This document shows, piece by piece, positions 25,632 to 35,021 of a DNA stretch of 64,000 bases. The notes beneath the pieces are model-generated. The model did not search any database. It worked only from the letters and a program-made list of their open reading frames with translations, and was not told the DNA's origin. Source of the stretch: Devosia subaequoris (GTDB lineage: Bacteria; Pseudomonadota; Alphaproteobacteria; Rhizobiales; Devosiaceae); contig NZ_JACIEW010000002.1 in the NCBI RefSeq assembly GCF_014197055.1, forward strand, positions 1 through 64,000. Reading direction: 5' to 3'. Each line of letters begins with the position of its first letter. Positions within the stretch are counted from its first letter, which is position 1. Position numbers and translations under genes: made by a program.

Positions 25632-26561
25632 CTAAAGCGGAAAGCAAAGGGTCTGGCCGATCATGTCTCTCAGCCAAGCATGTGCGGCATCGGGCCCGTG
25701 GCGGCTGTGCCAGTATAGCATTACGTCCACTGGTGGCGGCGGAAAAGGAAGTTCGTAGATATCGAGATCGAGCAGCGGGGCAACACGCTCGGCGAAATGT
25801 ATCGGCAGGTTGCCGATCAGGCCAGCCTCCGCGACCGCCAGGGCCACAGCGTGAAAATGCGGCACTGTCACTGCGATTGCTCGAGAAAGACCCTGCTGTT
25901 TGAGCGCATGGTCCACCGTGCCGGTCAAAGAACCATCCATCGACATCAGAACATGTGGCAGCATGCAGAACAGGTCTTCCGGAATGCGCTCCCCGGGCCG
26001 CAGACCAGAGTGCGCGACGACTGGATGATCTCGCCGCACGATGGACACCATGCGCGAGCGGAACAGCCGGTGGCTCGCCACCCAATCGGGCATCTCGGAC
26101 TTCGAGTCCACCGCCACGTCTACTGCCCCGTCCGAGAGGAGACGCGCGACCGCCGAACTGGGGTAATCCAGCATCTGTATCGTTATGCCCGGGGCGCTCT
26201 CGCGCACGGCGCGGGCCAGGCCCGGCATCAGCAAGGTCGAGAAATAGTCCGAGCCGAGGATTCGGAAAGCCCGCCGTGCCGTGGCCGGCTCGAAGCTTGC
26301 GATGCGGCCCAACGCCTCTTCAATCCCGCGCAACGCAGCGCGGATCGGTTCTGCCAGCTGTTCGGCGCGCGCCGTCGGGACCATTCGGTTGCCCTCACGC
26401 ACAAATAGCACGTCTCCCGTGATGTGCCGCAGCCGCCCCAACGCCGAGCTCACGGCAGGCTGACTGAGGCCCACCCTGTCCCCGGCGCGCGTCGTGTTCA
26501 ACTCGAGCATCATCGCGTCGAACACCCGCAGTAGGTTCAAGTCGACGGCCGCCCAATTCAT
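25632..26561 (-). CDS. LysR-family transcriptional regulator
   Basis: A 309-residue regulator. The N-terminal winged helix has NLLRVFDAMMLELNTTRAGD and VGLSQPAVSSALGRLRHITG. A LysR effector-binding domain (about residues 90-300) follows. I prefer the ATG at 26561 (MNWAAVDLNLLRVF); an ATG at 26591 would add ten residues. It is divergent from an exported protein and a FAD-dependent oxidoreductase, which it most likely controls with an unknown inducer. Confidence 0.88.
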   Translation of the reverse strand: MNWAAVDLNLLRVFDAMMLELNTTRAGDRVGLSQPAVSSALGRLRHITGDVLFVREGNRMVPTARAEQLAEPIRAALRGIEEALGRIASFEPATARRAFRILGSDYFSTLLMPGLARAVRESAPGITIQMLDYPSSAVARLLSDGAVDVAVDSKSEMPDWVASHRLFRSRMVSIVRRDHPVVAHSGLRPGERIPEDLFCMLPHVLMSMDGSLTGTVDHALKQQGLSRAIAVTVPHFHAVALAVAEAGLIGNLPIHFAERVAPLLDLDIYELPFPPPPVDVMLYWHSRHGPDAAHAWLRDMIGQTLCFPL

Positions 26562-26742
26562 GGCACCAATAACCGAGATACCATCATTCAATTTCCTCGT
26601 GACGGGGCCTCATTTTACAAAGCTCCCGTTCTCCGGGCAACGAGGCACGGAGACATCCTCAAACATCGGCATAGCTCCTCCGGCCCAACAGTCACGCCGG
26701 CCGGCTCGCTATTGCCTCAACCTGTGGGATCAGGAGAAGACA

Positions 26743-27381
26743 ATGAACAGAAAAACCAGGAATGCGCTCGCCACGGCGGTATTCGCGGCTCTCGTCACCC
26801 CCACCGCGGCAGCCGAACAGCCGGCGCTGGCCGAGGGCGAGCCAAGTCTGGCTGCGGTGCGTGCGGCGACCGAGCGGTTTCGCGACGTGAAGGTGGCCTT
26901 GGCCGAAGGCTACATAACCGACCCCGGCAATGTTTGCGAAGAGGCCGGAATGATTGGCCGTCCCGCGAGCGAAGGCGCAATGGGAATCCACTACTTCCGC
27001 CCCGACCTACTGGACATCACGGCGGCGCCGAACCCCCGAGTGGACGGCGTCGGCACCCATACCGATTTTACCAACCCCGGCGTGCTCATCTACGAGCCGC
27101 AGGCGGACGGCACCCTCGAGCTTGTGGCAGTCGAGAATCTGGTCTTCAAGACCGCGTGGGAAGCAGCCGGCAACACCGAGCCACCCACCTACTACGGTCT
27201 GCCCTATGACCTGATGCAGGACGATCTGTCCACGGAACTGGACGAAGGCCATATGTTCGCGCCGCACTACGACCGGCATGTCTGGGTTCACCGGACAAAC
27301 CCAAACGGTGTCTTCGCGCAGTTCAACCCGGAAGCGACCTGCCAATACCATTCCGCCGTCGCCCACGGCCACGGCGGCTGA
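26743..27381 (+). CDS. exported protein of unknown function
   Basis: A 212-residue protein with a signal peptide (MNRKTRNALATAVFAALVTP, then TAAAEQ). The mature part is rich in His and aromatic residues, with GIHYFRPDLLD, VLIYEPQADG, MFAPHYDRHVWVHRTNPNG and a final HSAVAHGHGG. Similar uncharacterised exported proteins are known, but I cannot name a domain. GGAGAAG precedes the ATG at 26743; upstream in-frame codons lack a signal sequence. It lies 64 bases before the FAD oxidoreductase. Confidence 0.65.
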   Translation: MNRKTRNALATAVFAALVTPTAAAEQPALAEGEPSLAAVRAATERFRDVKVALAEGYITDPGNVCEEAGMIGRPASEGAMGIHYFRPDLLDITAAPNPRVDGVGTHTDFTNPGVLIYEPQADGTLELVAVENLVFKTAWEAAGNTEPPTYYGLPYDLMQDDLSTELDEGHMFAPHYDRHVWVHRTNPNGVFAQFNPEATCQYHSAVAHGHGG

Positions 27382-27445
27382 AACGAACGGCGTCCGACTG
27401 CGGGCGCCGGCTCCCTAACACCACAGAAATCACAGGAGAACAGCG

Positions 27446-28636
27446 ATGTACGACGTCGCAATCGTCGGCGCCCGCTGCGCCGGGTCCGCTCTCGCGCTCA
27501 TGTTGGCTCGTGCGGGCGTACGGGTACTTCTCATCGACCGCACCACCTTTCCCAGCGACACCATGTCCGGTCATTTCATCCAGCCCGCCGGGGTTTCCTG
27601 CCTGCGGCGGCTCGGTCTCTATGATGACCTGCGCGGGCTTGGCTTTCCGCCGCAGGAGACGATGACCGTCGACTTCGGCGGGGCCGTGGTGAGCGGTCGC
27701 CCCGCACCGATGCCGGACGGAACCGACATCGGCTTCGCGCCGCGCCGCTTCCGCTTCGATCCCATGCTCGCTGATGCCGCCGTTGCGGCGGGCGCCGAAC
27801 TTCGTGAAGGTACTGGCTATGATGCGCCATTGGTGGAGGACGGGCGGGTCGTGGGGTTGCGCTGCATGCGGAACGGTCGGGCAGAGACTGTTCGCACCCG
27901 GCTGCTAGTTGGCGCAGACGGCAAACGTTCGCGCGTCGCCAGGACGGTCGGCGCCGGGGCCTATGACGTCCACCCGGCACAAACCTGCGCCTATTACGCG
28001 TATTGGGAAGGGGCCGATGTGCCTTCGGGCCGGATGTTCGTACGCGACGGTCTGTTCGCGGTCGCCGTCCCATGCGGCGACGGGATCACCTTCCTTGCCG
28101 TTCAGTGGCCGCACGATCGCTTTGCCGAGATCCGACAGAATATTGAGGCCGCGACACTTGCTGCTATCAACGCGATCCCTTGGCTAACCGATCGGTTCGC
28201 TGGCGCGCGGCGGGTGGAACGCTTCATTGGCACCGGCGATCTCGACACGTTTTTCCGCACCGCCTCCGGTCCTGGCTGGGCGCTGGTGGGCGACAGCGGC
28301 AACCATAAGGACCCGGTGAGCGCGCAGGGGATGACCGATGCGCTTCTCGATGCCGAACTGCTGGCTGAAGCCGTTGTGACCGGCCTTGGCGGGGCGCGGG
28401 ATTTCGATGGTTCTCTGGCAGAATTCGGACCCCGGCGCGATGCTCGTTCCCGCCCGATGCACGACGTAACGAGGGGCCTTGCTCGCCTGATGCCGCCACC
28501 GCCGGAGGGCTTGGCCGGGATTGCTGCGATGGCTGCCGACCCGATAGCCGCGAGTCGCTTCTTGGGGGCAATGGCCGGGAGCGTGCCCGTTGGCGAGATT
28601 TTCGGCCAGCCGGAGCAGGAGCCGGCCGTGGCCTGA
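27446..28636 (+). CDS. FAD-dependent monooxygenase/reductase (geranylgeranyl-reductase-like)
   Basis: A 396-residue flavoprotein. It begins with the FAD-binding Rossmann motif YDVAIVGARCAGSALALMLA, has VGADGKRSRVAR in the middle and the second FAD motif WALVGDSGNHKDPVSAQGM near residue 290. This layout is shared by group A flavin monooxygenases and geranylgeranyl-type reductases. The substrate is unknown. It follows the exported protein by 64 bases, probably in one operon under the divergent LysR regulator. Confidence 0.82.
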   Translation: MYDVAIVGARCAGSALALMLARAGVRVLLIDRTTFPSDTMSGHFIQPAGVSCLRRLGLYDDLRGLGFPPQETMTVDFGGAVVSGRPAPMPDGTDIGFAPRRFRFDPMLADAAVAAGAELREGTGYDAPLVEDGRVVGLRCMRNGRAETVRTRLLVGADGKRSRVARTVGAGAYDVHPAQTCAYYAYWEGADVPSGRMFVRDGLFAVAVPCGDGITFLAVQWPHDRFAEIRQNIEAATLAAINAIPWLTDRFAGARRVERFIGTGDLDTFFRTASGPGWALVGDSGNHKDPVSAQGMTDALLDAELLAEAVVTGLGGARDFDGSLAEFGPRRDARSRPMHDVTRGLARLMPPPPEGLAGIAAMAADPIAASRFLGAMAGSVPVGEIFGQPEQEPAVA

Positions 28637-28956
28637 CGTCAGGTCACCAGAACAGGTGGCGGCGCCCTTGCCGGCGCTGCCGCACCACGTCCTATAGTTC
28701 GTCGCCCCAGGCGTTGCGCTGCGGCGTCTATAGCTTCCCGAAAGGCGCGTGCAATCACGTCCGAGGATATGTTGATGGGGTCGCATCCCCTTTCAGTGCT
28801 TACTAACGAAGGACGAGTTGTTCGTTGCATCCAGATTGAACGCGCCATGTGGTCTTCGGTTCAGCGCCACACTCAAAGGCAACGGAGGCGTCCGGTGAGA
28901 CGTTTCTTGTAGATCGGTCATCGTCCAGCGGACGTCGATGACTTCGTCTCTCCAAC
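28637..28956. other. intergenic stretch without a supported gene
   Basis: A reverse open frame (28639-28848) contains SSDVIARAFREAIDAAAQRL but has no signature or ribosome site. No RNA gene or repeat was recognised. The last bases supply AAGGAGG for the flavodoxin-like gene. Confidence 0.45.
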
Positions 28957-28969
28957 AAGGAGGTTTCTT

Positions 28970-29680
28970 ATGCCCCTACTTTTGAAAGCCGTCGTAATAA
29001 ATTGCAGTCTCAAGCCGCAGCCGGGGAAATCGCATACCGGAGCGCTTTTGCAGGCGGTCGAGAAAATCATGAGCAAGAACGAGGTCGAGGTAACCCACAT
29101 TCACGCTGCCGCACGGCAAATCGCATTTGGGATCTACCCAGACATGACCGAGCACGGCGCCAAGGTGGATGATTGGCCTGATATCTGGAAGCACATAGAT
29201 GCCGCCGACATTCTGGTCATCGGCACGCCGATCTGGCTAGGCGAGGAGAGTTCGATATGTCGAATGGTGATCGAGCGCCTGTACGCTATGTCGGGCAAGC
29301 TCAACGACAAGGGGCAGAGTATTTTCTACGGAAAAGTCGGCGGGGCTGTGATCACCGGCAACGAGGACGGAATTAAGCACTGCGCCATGACCATCCACTA
29401 CGCCATGAGCCATGTGGGCATTACCATTCCGCCTCAGGCAGACTGTGGCTGGATCGGTGAAGCCGGTCCCGGGCCGTCGTACGGTGATGACATTGATGGC
29501 GAGCCAGCCGGGTTTAACAATGAGTTCACCCAGCGCAATACGACGATCATGACTTGGAATTTGATGCATCTGGCGCGCATGCTGAAATCAGTTGGTGGAT
29601 ACCCCAACGAAGGCAATGATCGTAACGCCTGGAAGGCGGGCCAGCGCTTCGACTACGAGAACCCTGAATATCGCGCCTGA
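28970..29680 (+). CDS. flavodoxin-fold NADPH-dependent FMN reductase
   Basis: A 236-residue protein of the flavodoxin/NADPH-FMN-reductase superfamily. It has KAVVINCSLKPQPGKSHTGA, a phosphate-binding start, and ILVIGTPIWLGEESSICRMV for the second flavin loop, followed by FYGKVGGAVITGNEDG. It is longer than minimal flavodoxins, with a C-terminal helix ending in an acidic NPEYRA tail. AAGGAGG lies seven bases before the ATG. It appears to be a single-gene unit. The partner is unknown; flavin or quinone reduction is likely. Confidence 0.8.
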   Translation: MPLLLKAVVINCSLKPQPGKSHTGALLQAVEKIMSKNEVEVTHIHAAARQIAFGIYPDMTEHGAKVDDWPDIWKHIDAADILVIGTPIWLGEESSICRMVIERLYAMSGKLNDKGQSIFYGKVGGAVITGNEDGIKHCAMTIHYAMSHVGITIPPQADCGWIGEAGPGPSYGDDIDGEPAGFNNEFTQRNTTIMTWNLMHLARMLKSVGGYPNEGNDRNAWKAGQRFDYENPEYRA

Positions 29681-29720
29681 GGTAGGGAACTCATTGCGAT
29701 CGCCTATGCGGACACCCGCC

Positions 29721-30019
29721 TCTGCTTCGGTCATATCGAACTACGCTGCGCCCGATGCGCGTGTCGTCGCGGCGCTGCAAGAAGCATTTCTGAAAATGCC
29801 GGTTGCCCAGATCACCTACTTTGACGGAGATAGAAGAAAGAGCAAACGCGTAATCGAGCCGCAATATCTGCCACCTACCCGGTCTCGTACGTGCTGGCAA
29901 ACAATCCGAGACGCGGGACCATCCGCACGTTTCACTGCGATCGTTTGCAGCTTGTGCAGCCACACGGACACGTTCAATCGGCGCGGGGCACGCGATGGAT
30001 CGGGCAACAGCATCTGTAA
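29721..30019 (+). pseudogene. WYL-domain regulator remnant, frameshifted
   Basis: One frame gives ALQEAFLKMPVAQITYFDGD and SKRVIEPQYL, and from about 29871 another frame gives TYPVSYVLANNPRRGTIRTF followed by HCDRLQLV. Together they match the WYL domain of YafY-type regulators (YFD, ERVIEP, YPVWYVLA, RTFRCDR). A one-base loss near 29870 explains the break. The N-terminal helix-turn-helix is missing. It is therefore a decayed 3' part of such a regulator. Confidence 0.65.
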
Positions 30020-30078
30020 CGAAAGCGGGTCGGGCCGAGACAAACTGGTACGGACTTTCTTGACGGTGGGAGATGCAC

Positions 30079-31071
30079 ATGTCAGCGCGACGAGGTTTGG
30101 TTATTGCAGCTTTGTCACTGATTTTAGTTGGCTCCAACTCTGCCACGGTAGCGGGCCAAGTCGAATCTTGGGCTCGGGAGGGTTGGAAGACCGACTTCTC
30201 CCGGACCCTTGTCGATTTTGATGAGGTCATGTCAGGCGGGCCGCCGCGCGACGGTATCCCTCCGATCGATGACCCCATATTTATTTCAGCACATGATGTG
30301 ACGGGCATCGACGGTCGCGAGCCGGTCATCCAGTTCCCACTAGAAGGCGACAGCCGCGCCTATCCTCTACGAGTGCTGACTTGGCATGAGATCGTCAACG
30401 ACGAGATTGACGGACAGCCTGTGGCGGTCACCTATTGCCCGCTTTGCAATGCGGCGATTGTCTTTGACCGGCGAGCAGATGGAAAAACCTTGTCCTTTGG
30501 CACGACGGGAAAGCTGCGGCACTCCGACCTGATCATGTATGATCGATCAACCGAAAGCTGGTGGCAGCAATTTTCCGGAGAGGCCATCATCGGCGAGCTT
30601 GTCGGCACCGAGCTGAGTATGTTGCCCTCGCGGATTGTGTCCTTTGAGGACTTCCTAAGCGCCCACCCTGACGGACCGGTTCTCGTGCCTAATGACCCTT
30701 CGGCCAGGCCCTATGGCAGCAATCCCTATCAAAGCTATGACACTGCCCAGCGGCCCTTCCTGTTCCGCGGCGAGCTGCCCCCAGATATTCCGGCGATGGC
30801 ACATGTGGTGGTGGTCGAAACTGATAGCGAGCCGATCATTGTCAGCCTCAATCGCCTTCGGCAATCGCCGCTGAAACTTCGGGGTTACAGTCTCTCATAC
30901 GAAACGGGCGTCGCGTCTGCGCTCGATACCGCCACGATCAGTGATGGCCGGGACATTGGCTCGGTACGCGTGACACGGGATGGCAAGGACGTCGTTCACA
31001 ACCTGACCTTTGCATTCGTCGCCCATGTGTTCCATCCAGGTGTGGCGATCATTGATGCTGACACGAATTAG
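30079..31071 (+). CDS. exported DUF3179 protein
   Basis: A 330-residue protein with an N-terminal signal peptide (RRGLVIAALSLILVGSNSAT). The DUF3179 domain has RAYPLRVLTWHEIVND, VTYCPLCNAAIVFDR with a CPLC pair, and LRHSDLIMYDR. The two cysteines may bind a metal or form a disulfide; no enzyme activity is known for the family. I chose the ATG at 30079 because GGGAG is six bases before it. It converges on the ABC transporter genes and has no obvious partner. Confidence 0.85.
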   Translation: MSARRGLVIAALSLILVGSNSATVAGQVESWAREGWKTDFSRTLVDFDEVMSGGPPRDGIPPIDDPIFISAHDVTGIDGREPVIQFPLEGDSRAYPLRVLTWHEIVNDEIDGQPVAVTYCPLCNAAIVFDRRADGKTLSFGTTGKLRHSDLIMYDRSTESWWQQFSGEAIIGELVGTELSMLPSRIVSFEDFLSAHPDGPVLVPNDPSARPYGSNPYQSYDTAQRPFLFRGELPPDIPAMAHVVVVETDSEPIIVSLNRLRQSPLKLRGYSLSYETGVASALDTATISDGRDIGSVRVTRDGKDVVHNLTFAFVAHVFHPGVAIIDADTN

Positions 31072-31080
31072 GGGCGCGAG

Positions 31081-33627
31081 CTAGCCATCCTCCCGCAAGC
31101 GATCAGCGGGCCTTGCGGACATGGCGGACCAGGTCGTGGCAGCGCCCGTCGCGGTCGTGACAATAATGATGCCAGCGGCCAACATGCCCAATTGCAGCGG
31201 CTGAACGGCAAAGCCGATCTCGAGTAGGAAGGTTGAAGCAGCCCAGGCGGCGGTGAGAGCGATGAGGCTTGCCAGGATCGCTGCGATGGCGCCGAGGAGG
31301 GCGTATTCAATCAGAAACGCCACGATCACGAGGCCGCGCCGGGCACCCAGCACCTTCATGACCACGGCATCGGCCTCGCGTTGCTGACGACCGACACTGA
31401 GCGCGCCGGCCAGCACCAGTACGCCGGCAATGACAGCGGTGCCACTGACGAGGGCTATGGCGCTGATCAACCCGTCGAACACGGACTGCAAGCGGGCCAG
31501 CGCGTCCCCCACAGGCACGAAGGTCAGCTGTGGCAGGGTTGCGATCAGACCCGCTTCTATTGCAAATGCCGCGCCGGGCGACGCCTTGATTGTACCGAAA
31601 TAGGATTGCGGTGCGCTCTCGATCAGGCCTGGTGAGACGATGATACGGAAATTGAAGTCCGGGCTGCGCCAGTCGATGGTGCGGAAGCTGGCAATGGTCA
31701 TGGTCAGCGGCCGCCCGGCGATCGAGAGGGTGATCGTATCACCCAGTTCAAGGTTTAGCGCGTCCTGCATTTCGGTGCTTAGAGAGACCTGCGGGTCACC
31801 AGCATAATCCTCCGTCCACCAGTCGCCATCCTCGATCACGGTGCCTGGCGGGACCGTTGCCGACCAGGTCAGGGCTGTATCGCCGCGGAACATATCGGCG
31901 ACTTCGCGAGGCGCGTCGTCACTTGAGGGCGCCGGATCCCCGTTCAGGTCAGTGATGACGCCCCGCAGCATGGGAATTGTCGTCAGCGCCTCGATCTGCG
32001 GCGTCTGAGCGACGAAGGCCTCGAGTGCGGTGAGTTCGTCCCGATCCATGTCCAGCAGCACGAAATCGGGCGCCTCGGCGCTCACCTCGGTGGCGATCTG
32101 GTCATTGATGTTGGACTGGGTGGTGACGATAAGCAGGAGCAGGGAAAGCCCCATACCCATCGACACAAGAACGGTCGTGGTCGGTGCGCCGGGGCGAACG
32201 ATTGCCGAGATTGCCTGACGCAGCAGACGCTGACGTGGCACCGGCACTCGGCTCAGGAAGCGCCGCAGCAATGCGGCCGCAGCGCGCAGCAAGGCGAAAG
32301 CGACCAGCGTTCCGGCAAAGTAGATGGCCACCAATCGGAGATCGTTGGCGATCAGCAGGGTCAGGCCGAACAGGAAAACGAACCCGACGAGGAGCGGCGC
32401 AACGAAACCGAGCTTAAGCATGGCCCGCCAGGCAAGACCCTCCATCGCGCTACTCGATCCGGCCCGGAACAGCAAAGCAGGCCGGACGGCGCGCGCCTGC
32501 AGCAAGGGCCCCCATGAAAAGAACAGTGCGGTAACCAGACCAATGGCCCCGGCGACAAGCATGGATCGGAAGTCCAGTACCGGCGGCAGGTCGATGCCGA
32601 TGAGGACTGAGAGCAAAGGGAGCAGCGCCAACGTCGCCCCGGCGACGATCACCATACCGATGCCAATGGCGATGAGCGAGAGCAGAGCAATCTGCACCAA
32701 GAAATGGAACAGTATACGCCCGCGCTTTGCCCCGAGCGAACGCATCGTTGCGATGGCCCCCTGGCGCTCGCCGACATAGGCAGCCACCGCATTGGCCGCG
32801 CCCAGGCCGCCGACCACCATGGATGAAAGGGCAACCAGCAGCATGAAATTGCCGAACACGCCAATGAACCGCGCAATGGTAGCCGTCGCCTGGCGCGGCG
32901 AGCGGATCTGCCAGTCCTTGTCCGGAAACGCTTCTTCCAGCGCGATCTGCGCGGCCTCGAAATCGCCATCTGCCAGCAAGACCTTGTAGCGGAACTGGCT
33001 GAGCACCCCTGCCTCGCGTAGCCCGGCTGGTGCCAGTGCCGCGCTTGAAATCAGCGCTGGAGCACCGAGCTGAAAACCAGCCGTCGCCTGATCGGGCAGC
33101 GCCGCGATGATGCCGCGCAATTCGATCTCAAGAACGCCGATGCGGACAGTCTCGCCGACCTGCACGTCAAGGCGCAGCGCCGCTTGCTGCGCGAGCAACA
33201 CACCGAAAGTACCGTCCCGTTCAGCGAGCAGGTTGGCCAGGCTGCCAACCTGCGCGCCGGCGGCTAGGCCGACCTCTCCGACGAGAGGATAGGCGTCGGT
33301 CACGGCCCGAAGCGAGAGGAACGCGCTCTTGCCATTGGCCGTGGCTTGGGAATTGAGCTCGACTTCCCGGCTGACACGCCCGAGCGCGTCGAGCGCGGCA
33401 ACCACCTGGTCATCCACATCACTGCGCTGGGACCGCAGTTCGAGGTCGCCCCCCAAGATGAGCCTAGCGTCCCGTTCAATGGCGGCCTCAACGCTGCTGC
33501 GCACTGCACTGACGGTGCCGATGGCAGCGACACCCAGGGCGAGGCAGGCAATCAGGATGACAAACCGCCGGGCGCTGCCGCGCAGGTCGATCAATGCGAC
33601 GCGCAACCAGCCTTGCAGGCGCCTCAT
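31081..33627 (-). CDS. ABC transporter permease of the YbbP/FtsX type
   Basis: An 848-residue membrane protein with about ten helices and two FtsX repeat domains separated by large periplasmic regions. It begins MRRLQGWLRVALIDLRGSAR with the first helix right after. It overlaps the ATP-binding gene by four bases. YbbAP-type transporters are linked to the divergent TesA-like esterase in many proteobacteria, and are suspected of moving a hydrophobic or lipid-like compound or of releasing envelope proteins. The real cargo is unknown. Confidence 0.88.
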   Translation of the reverse strand: MRRLQGWLRVALIDLRGSARRFVILIACLALGVAAIGTVSAVRSSVEAAIERDARLILGGDLELRSQRSDVDDQVVAALDALGRVSREVELNSQATANGKSAFLSLRAVTDAYPLVGEVGLAAGAQVGSLANLLAERDGTFGVLLAQQAALRLDVQVGETVRIGVLEIELRGIIAALPDQATAGFQLGAPALISSAALAPAGLREAGVLSQFRYKVLLADGDFEAAQIALEEAFPDKDWQIRSPRQATATIARFIGVFGNFMLLVALSSMVVGGLGAANAVAAYVGERQGAIATMRSLGAKRGRILFHFLVQIALLSLIAIGIGMVIVAGATLALLPLLSVLIGIDLPPVLDFRSMLVAGAIGLVTALFFSWGPLLQARAVRPALLFRAGSSSAMEGLAWRAMLKLGFVAPLLVGFVFLFGLTLLIANDLRLVAIYFAGTLVAFALLRAAAALLRRFLSRVPVPRQRLLRQAISAIVRPGAPTTTVLVSMGMGLSLLLLIVTTQSNINDQIATEVSAEAPDFVLLDMDRDELTALEAFVAQTPQIEALTTIPMLRGVITDLNGDPAPSSDDAPREVADMFRGDTALTWSATVPPGTVIEDGDWWTEDYAGDPQVSLSTEMQDALNLELGDTITLSIAGRPLTMTIASFRTIDWRSPDFNFRIIVSPGLIESAPQSYFGTIKASPGAAFAIEAGLIATLPQLTFVPVGDALARLQSVFDGLISAIALVSGTAVIAGVLVLAGALSVGRQQREADAVVMKVLGARRGLVIVAFLIEYALLGAIAAILASLIALTAAWAASTFLLEIGFAVQPLQLGMLAAGIIIVTTATGAATTWSAMSARPADRLREDG

Positions 33628-34325
33628 GCGACGGCCGCTTCCAGCTCGCGCAGTTCCCCATGGTCCATGCGCATGCGGCGATCAGCCCGCATGGCCAGGC
33701 CACTGTCATGGGTGATCAGCATCACCGCCATGTTATTGCGCCGCGCCAGGCTGAACAGGAGGTCGATGGCCGAGGCGGCCGTTTCCTGGTCCAGATTTCC
33801 GGTTGGTTCATCCGCGAGCAGCAGCTTTGGCCGGGTGACAATGGCGCGCGCCAGACCCACCCGCTGCTGCTCGCCCCCCGAAAGAGCGCTGGGTAGGTGG
33901 GTTTCGCGCTCGGCCAGCCCCACCTCGGCCAGCGCCGCCCGGGCACGCGCCCGGATTTCGGCAACCGGCAGATCATCAAAGGCAATCTCGAGCGCCAAGG
34001 CGACATTCTCGAGCGCCGTCATCGAAGGAATGAGGTGGAAATTCTGAAACAGGATGCCGATGTTCTGCCGGCGCATATCGGCGAGTTGATCCTCGTCCAG
34101 ACCCGCAAGATTGGTCTCGCCGATGGCCACGACCCCGTCGCTGGCTTTTTCAAGGCCGCCCAATACCATCAGCAGGCTGGTCTTGCCGCTGCCAGACGGC
34201 CCCACAACCGAGACCACCTCACCCGGATTTATCGCAAACGTGATGGCTTTGAGGATATGAAGCGCGCTGCCGCCCGACTTAAGGTGCAGGTTCATGTCCT
34301 GGGTGCGGACGATGGTATCGATCAT
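33624..34325 (-). CDS. ABC transporter ATP-binding protein (YbbA type)
   Basis: A 233-residue ATPase with Walker A GPSGSGKTSLLMVLGG, the Q loop in ILFQNFHLIP, the signature ALSGGEQQRVGLARAI and Walker B KLLLADEPTGNLD. It is the partner of the large permease whose gene overlaps its end. It starts 17 bases from the divergent esterase gene, so both share one small promoter region. This YbbA-YbbP-TesA arrangement is conserved in many proteobacteria. Confidence 0.92.
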   Translation of the reverse strand: MIDTIVRTQDMNLHLKSGGSALHILKAITFAINPGEVVSVVGPSGSGKTSLLMVLGGLEKASDGVVAIGETNLAGLDEDQLADMRRQNIGILFQNFHLIPSMTALENVALALEIAFDDLPVAEIRARARAALAEVGLAERETHLPSALSGGEQQRVGLARAIVTRPKLLLADEPTGNLDQETAASAIDLLFSLARRNNMAVMLITHDSGLAMRADRRMRMDHGELRELEAAVA

Positions 34326-34342
34326 GGGGACGGGGCCAAGAA

Positions 34343-35017
34343 TTGGTCGGAGTGGATACGGTGGCAGCGTTAATCAAGATAAGATGGTGGCAGCGCACGA
34401 TGGGCGCAATGGCCCTGATCGGCACGATTGCGGCATTGGCCCAGCCGGCGCTGGCTGAGGAGCCCACGATCCTGCTGTATGGCGACTCTCTTCTGGCCGG
34501 CCTGGGGTTGTCCGCCGATGAAAGCTTTATGGGCCAGTTGCAGGCGGCCATGGATGAGCGAGGGCTTGCGGCTAATCTGGTGAATGCCAGCGTCTCCGGC
34601 GATACCACGGCCGATGGACTTGCCCGGCTGGACTGGACATTGGCCGATCCGCCCGACGCGGTCATCCTGGGGCTCGGTGCCAACGATATGTTGCAGGGCC
34701 TCCCACCGGCCGAGGCCCGCTCGAACCTTGAGGTGATCATGGCGCGCCTCGATGCGCTCGACGTACCAGTGCTTCTTCTGGGCATGATGGCCAATCGCGG
34801 GCTGGGAGCGGACTATGTCGATGCGTTCGACGCCACCTACCCCGAGCTAGCCCAGGAACACGACGCCTTGCTCTACCCGTTCTTCCTTGAGGGCGTGGCG
34901 CTGGATCCAGCGCTCAACCAGCCCGATTTGCGCCATCCCAACGCTGAGGGTGTCGCGGTGATCGTGGCCGGCGTCATGCCGCTCGTGGAAGCGCTGATTC
35001 AGCAGATAGAACCCTGA
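34343..35017 (+). CDS. TesA-like SGNH esterase/lysophospholipase
   Basis: An exported hydrolase of up to 224 residues. It shows ILLYGDSLLAGLGL (nucleophile Ser of the GDS block), NASVSGDTTADG, LGLGANDMLQG and the catalytic DLRHPNAEG near the end. All four SGNH blocks are present. A signal peptide ends around AQPALAEE. The start is uncertain: TTG 34343, GTG 34361 and ATG 34400 are in frame, none with a strong ribosome site. It is divergent from its usual YbbAP partners. Confidence 0.87.
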   Translation: MVGVDTVAALIKIRWWQRTMGAMALIGTIAALAQPALAEEPTILLYGDSLLAGLGLSADESFMGQLQAAMDERGLAANLVNASVSGDTTADGLARLDWTLADPPDAVILGLGANDMLQGLPPAEARSNLEVIMARLDALDVPVLLLGMMANRGLGADYVDAFDATYPELAQEHDALLYPFFLEGVALDPALNQPDLRHPNAEGVAVIVAGVMPLVEALIQQIEP

Positions 35018-35021
35018 CGCT

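Noticed and set aside
33346-34047. 233-codon plus-strand frame
   Set aside because: Antisense to the ABC transporter genes, which have complete Walker and FtsX features.
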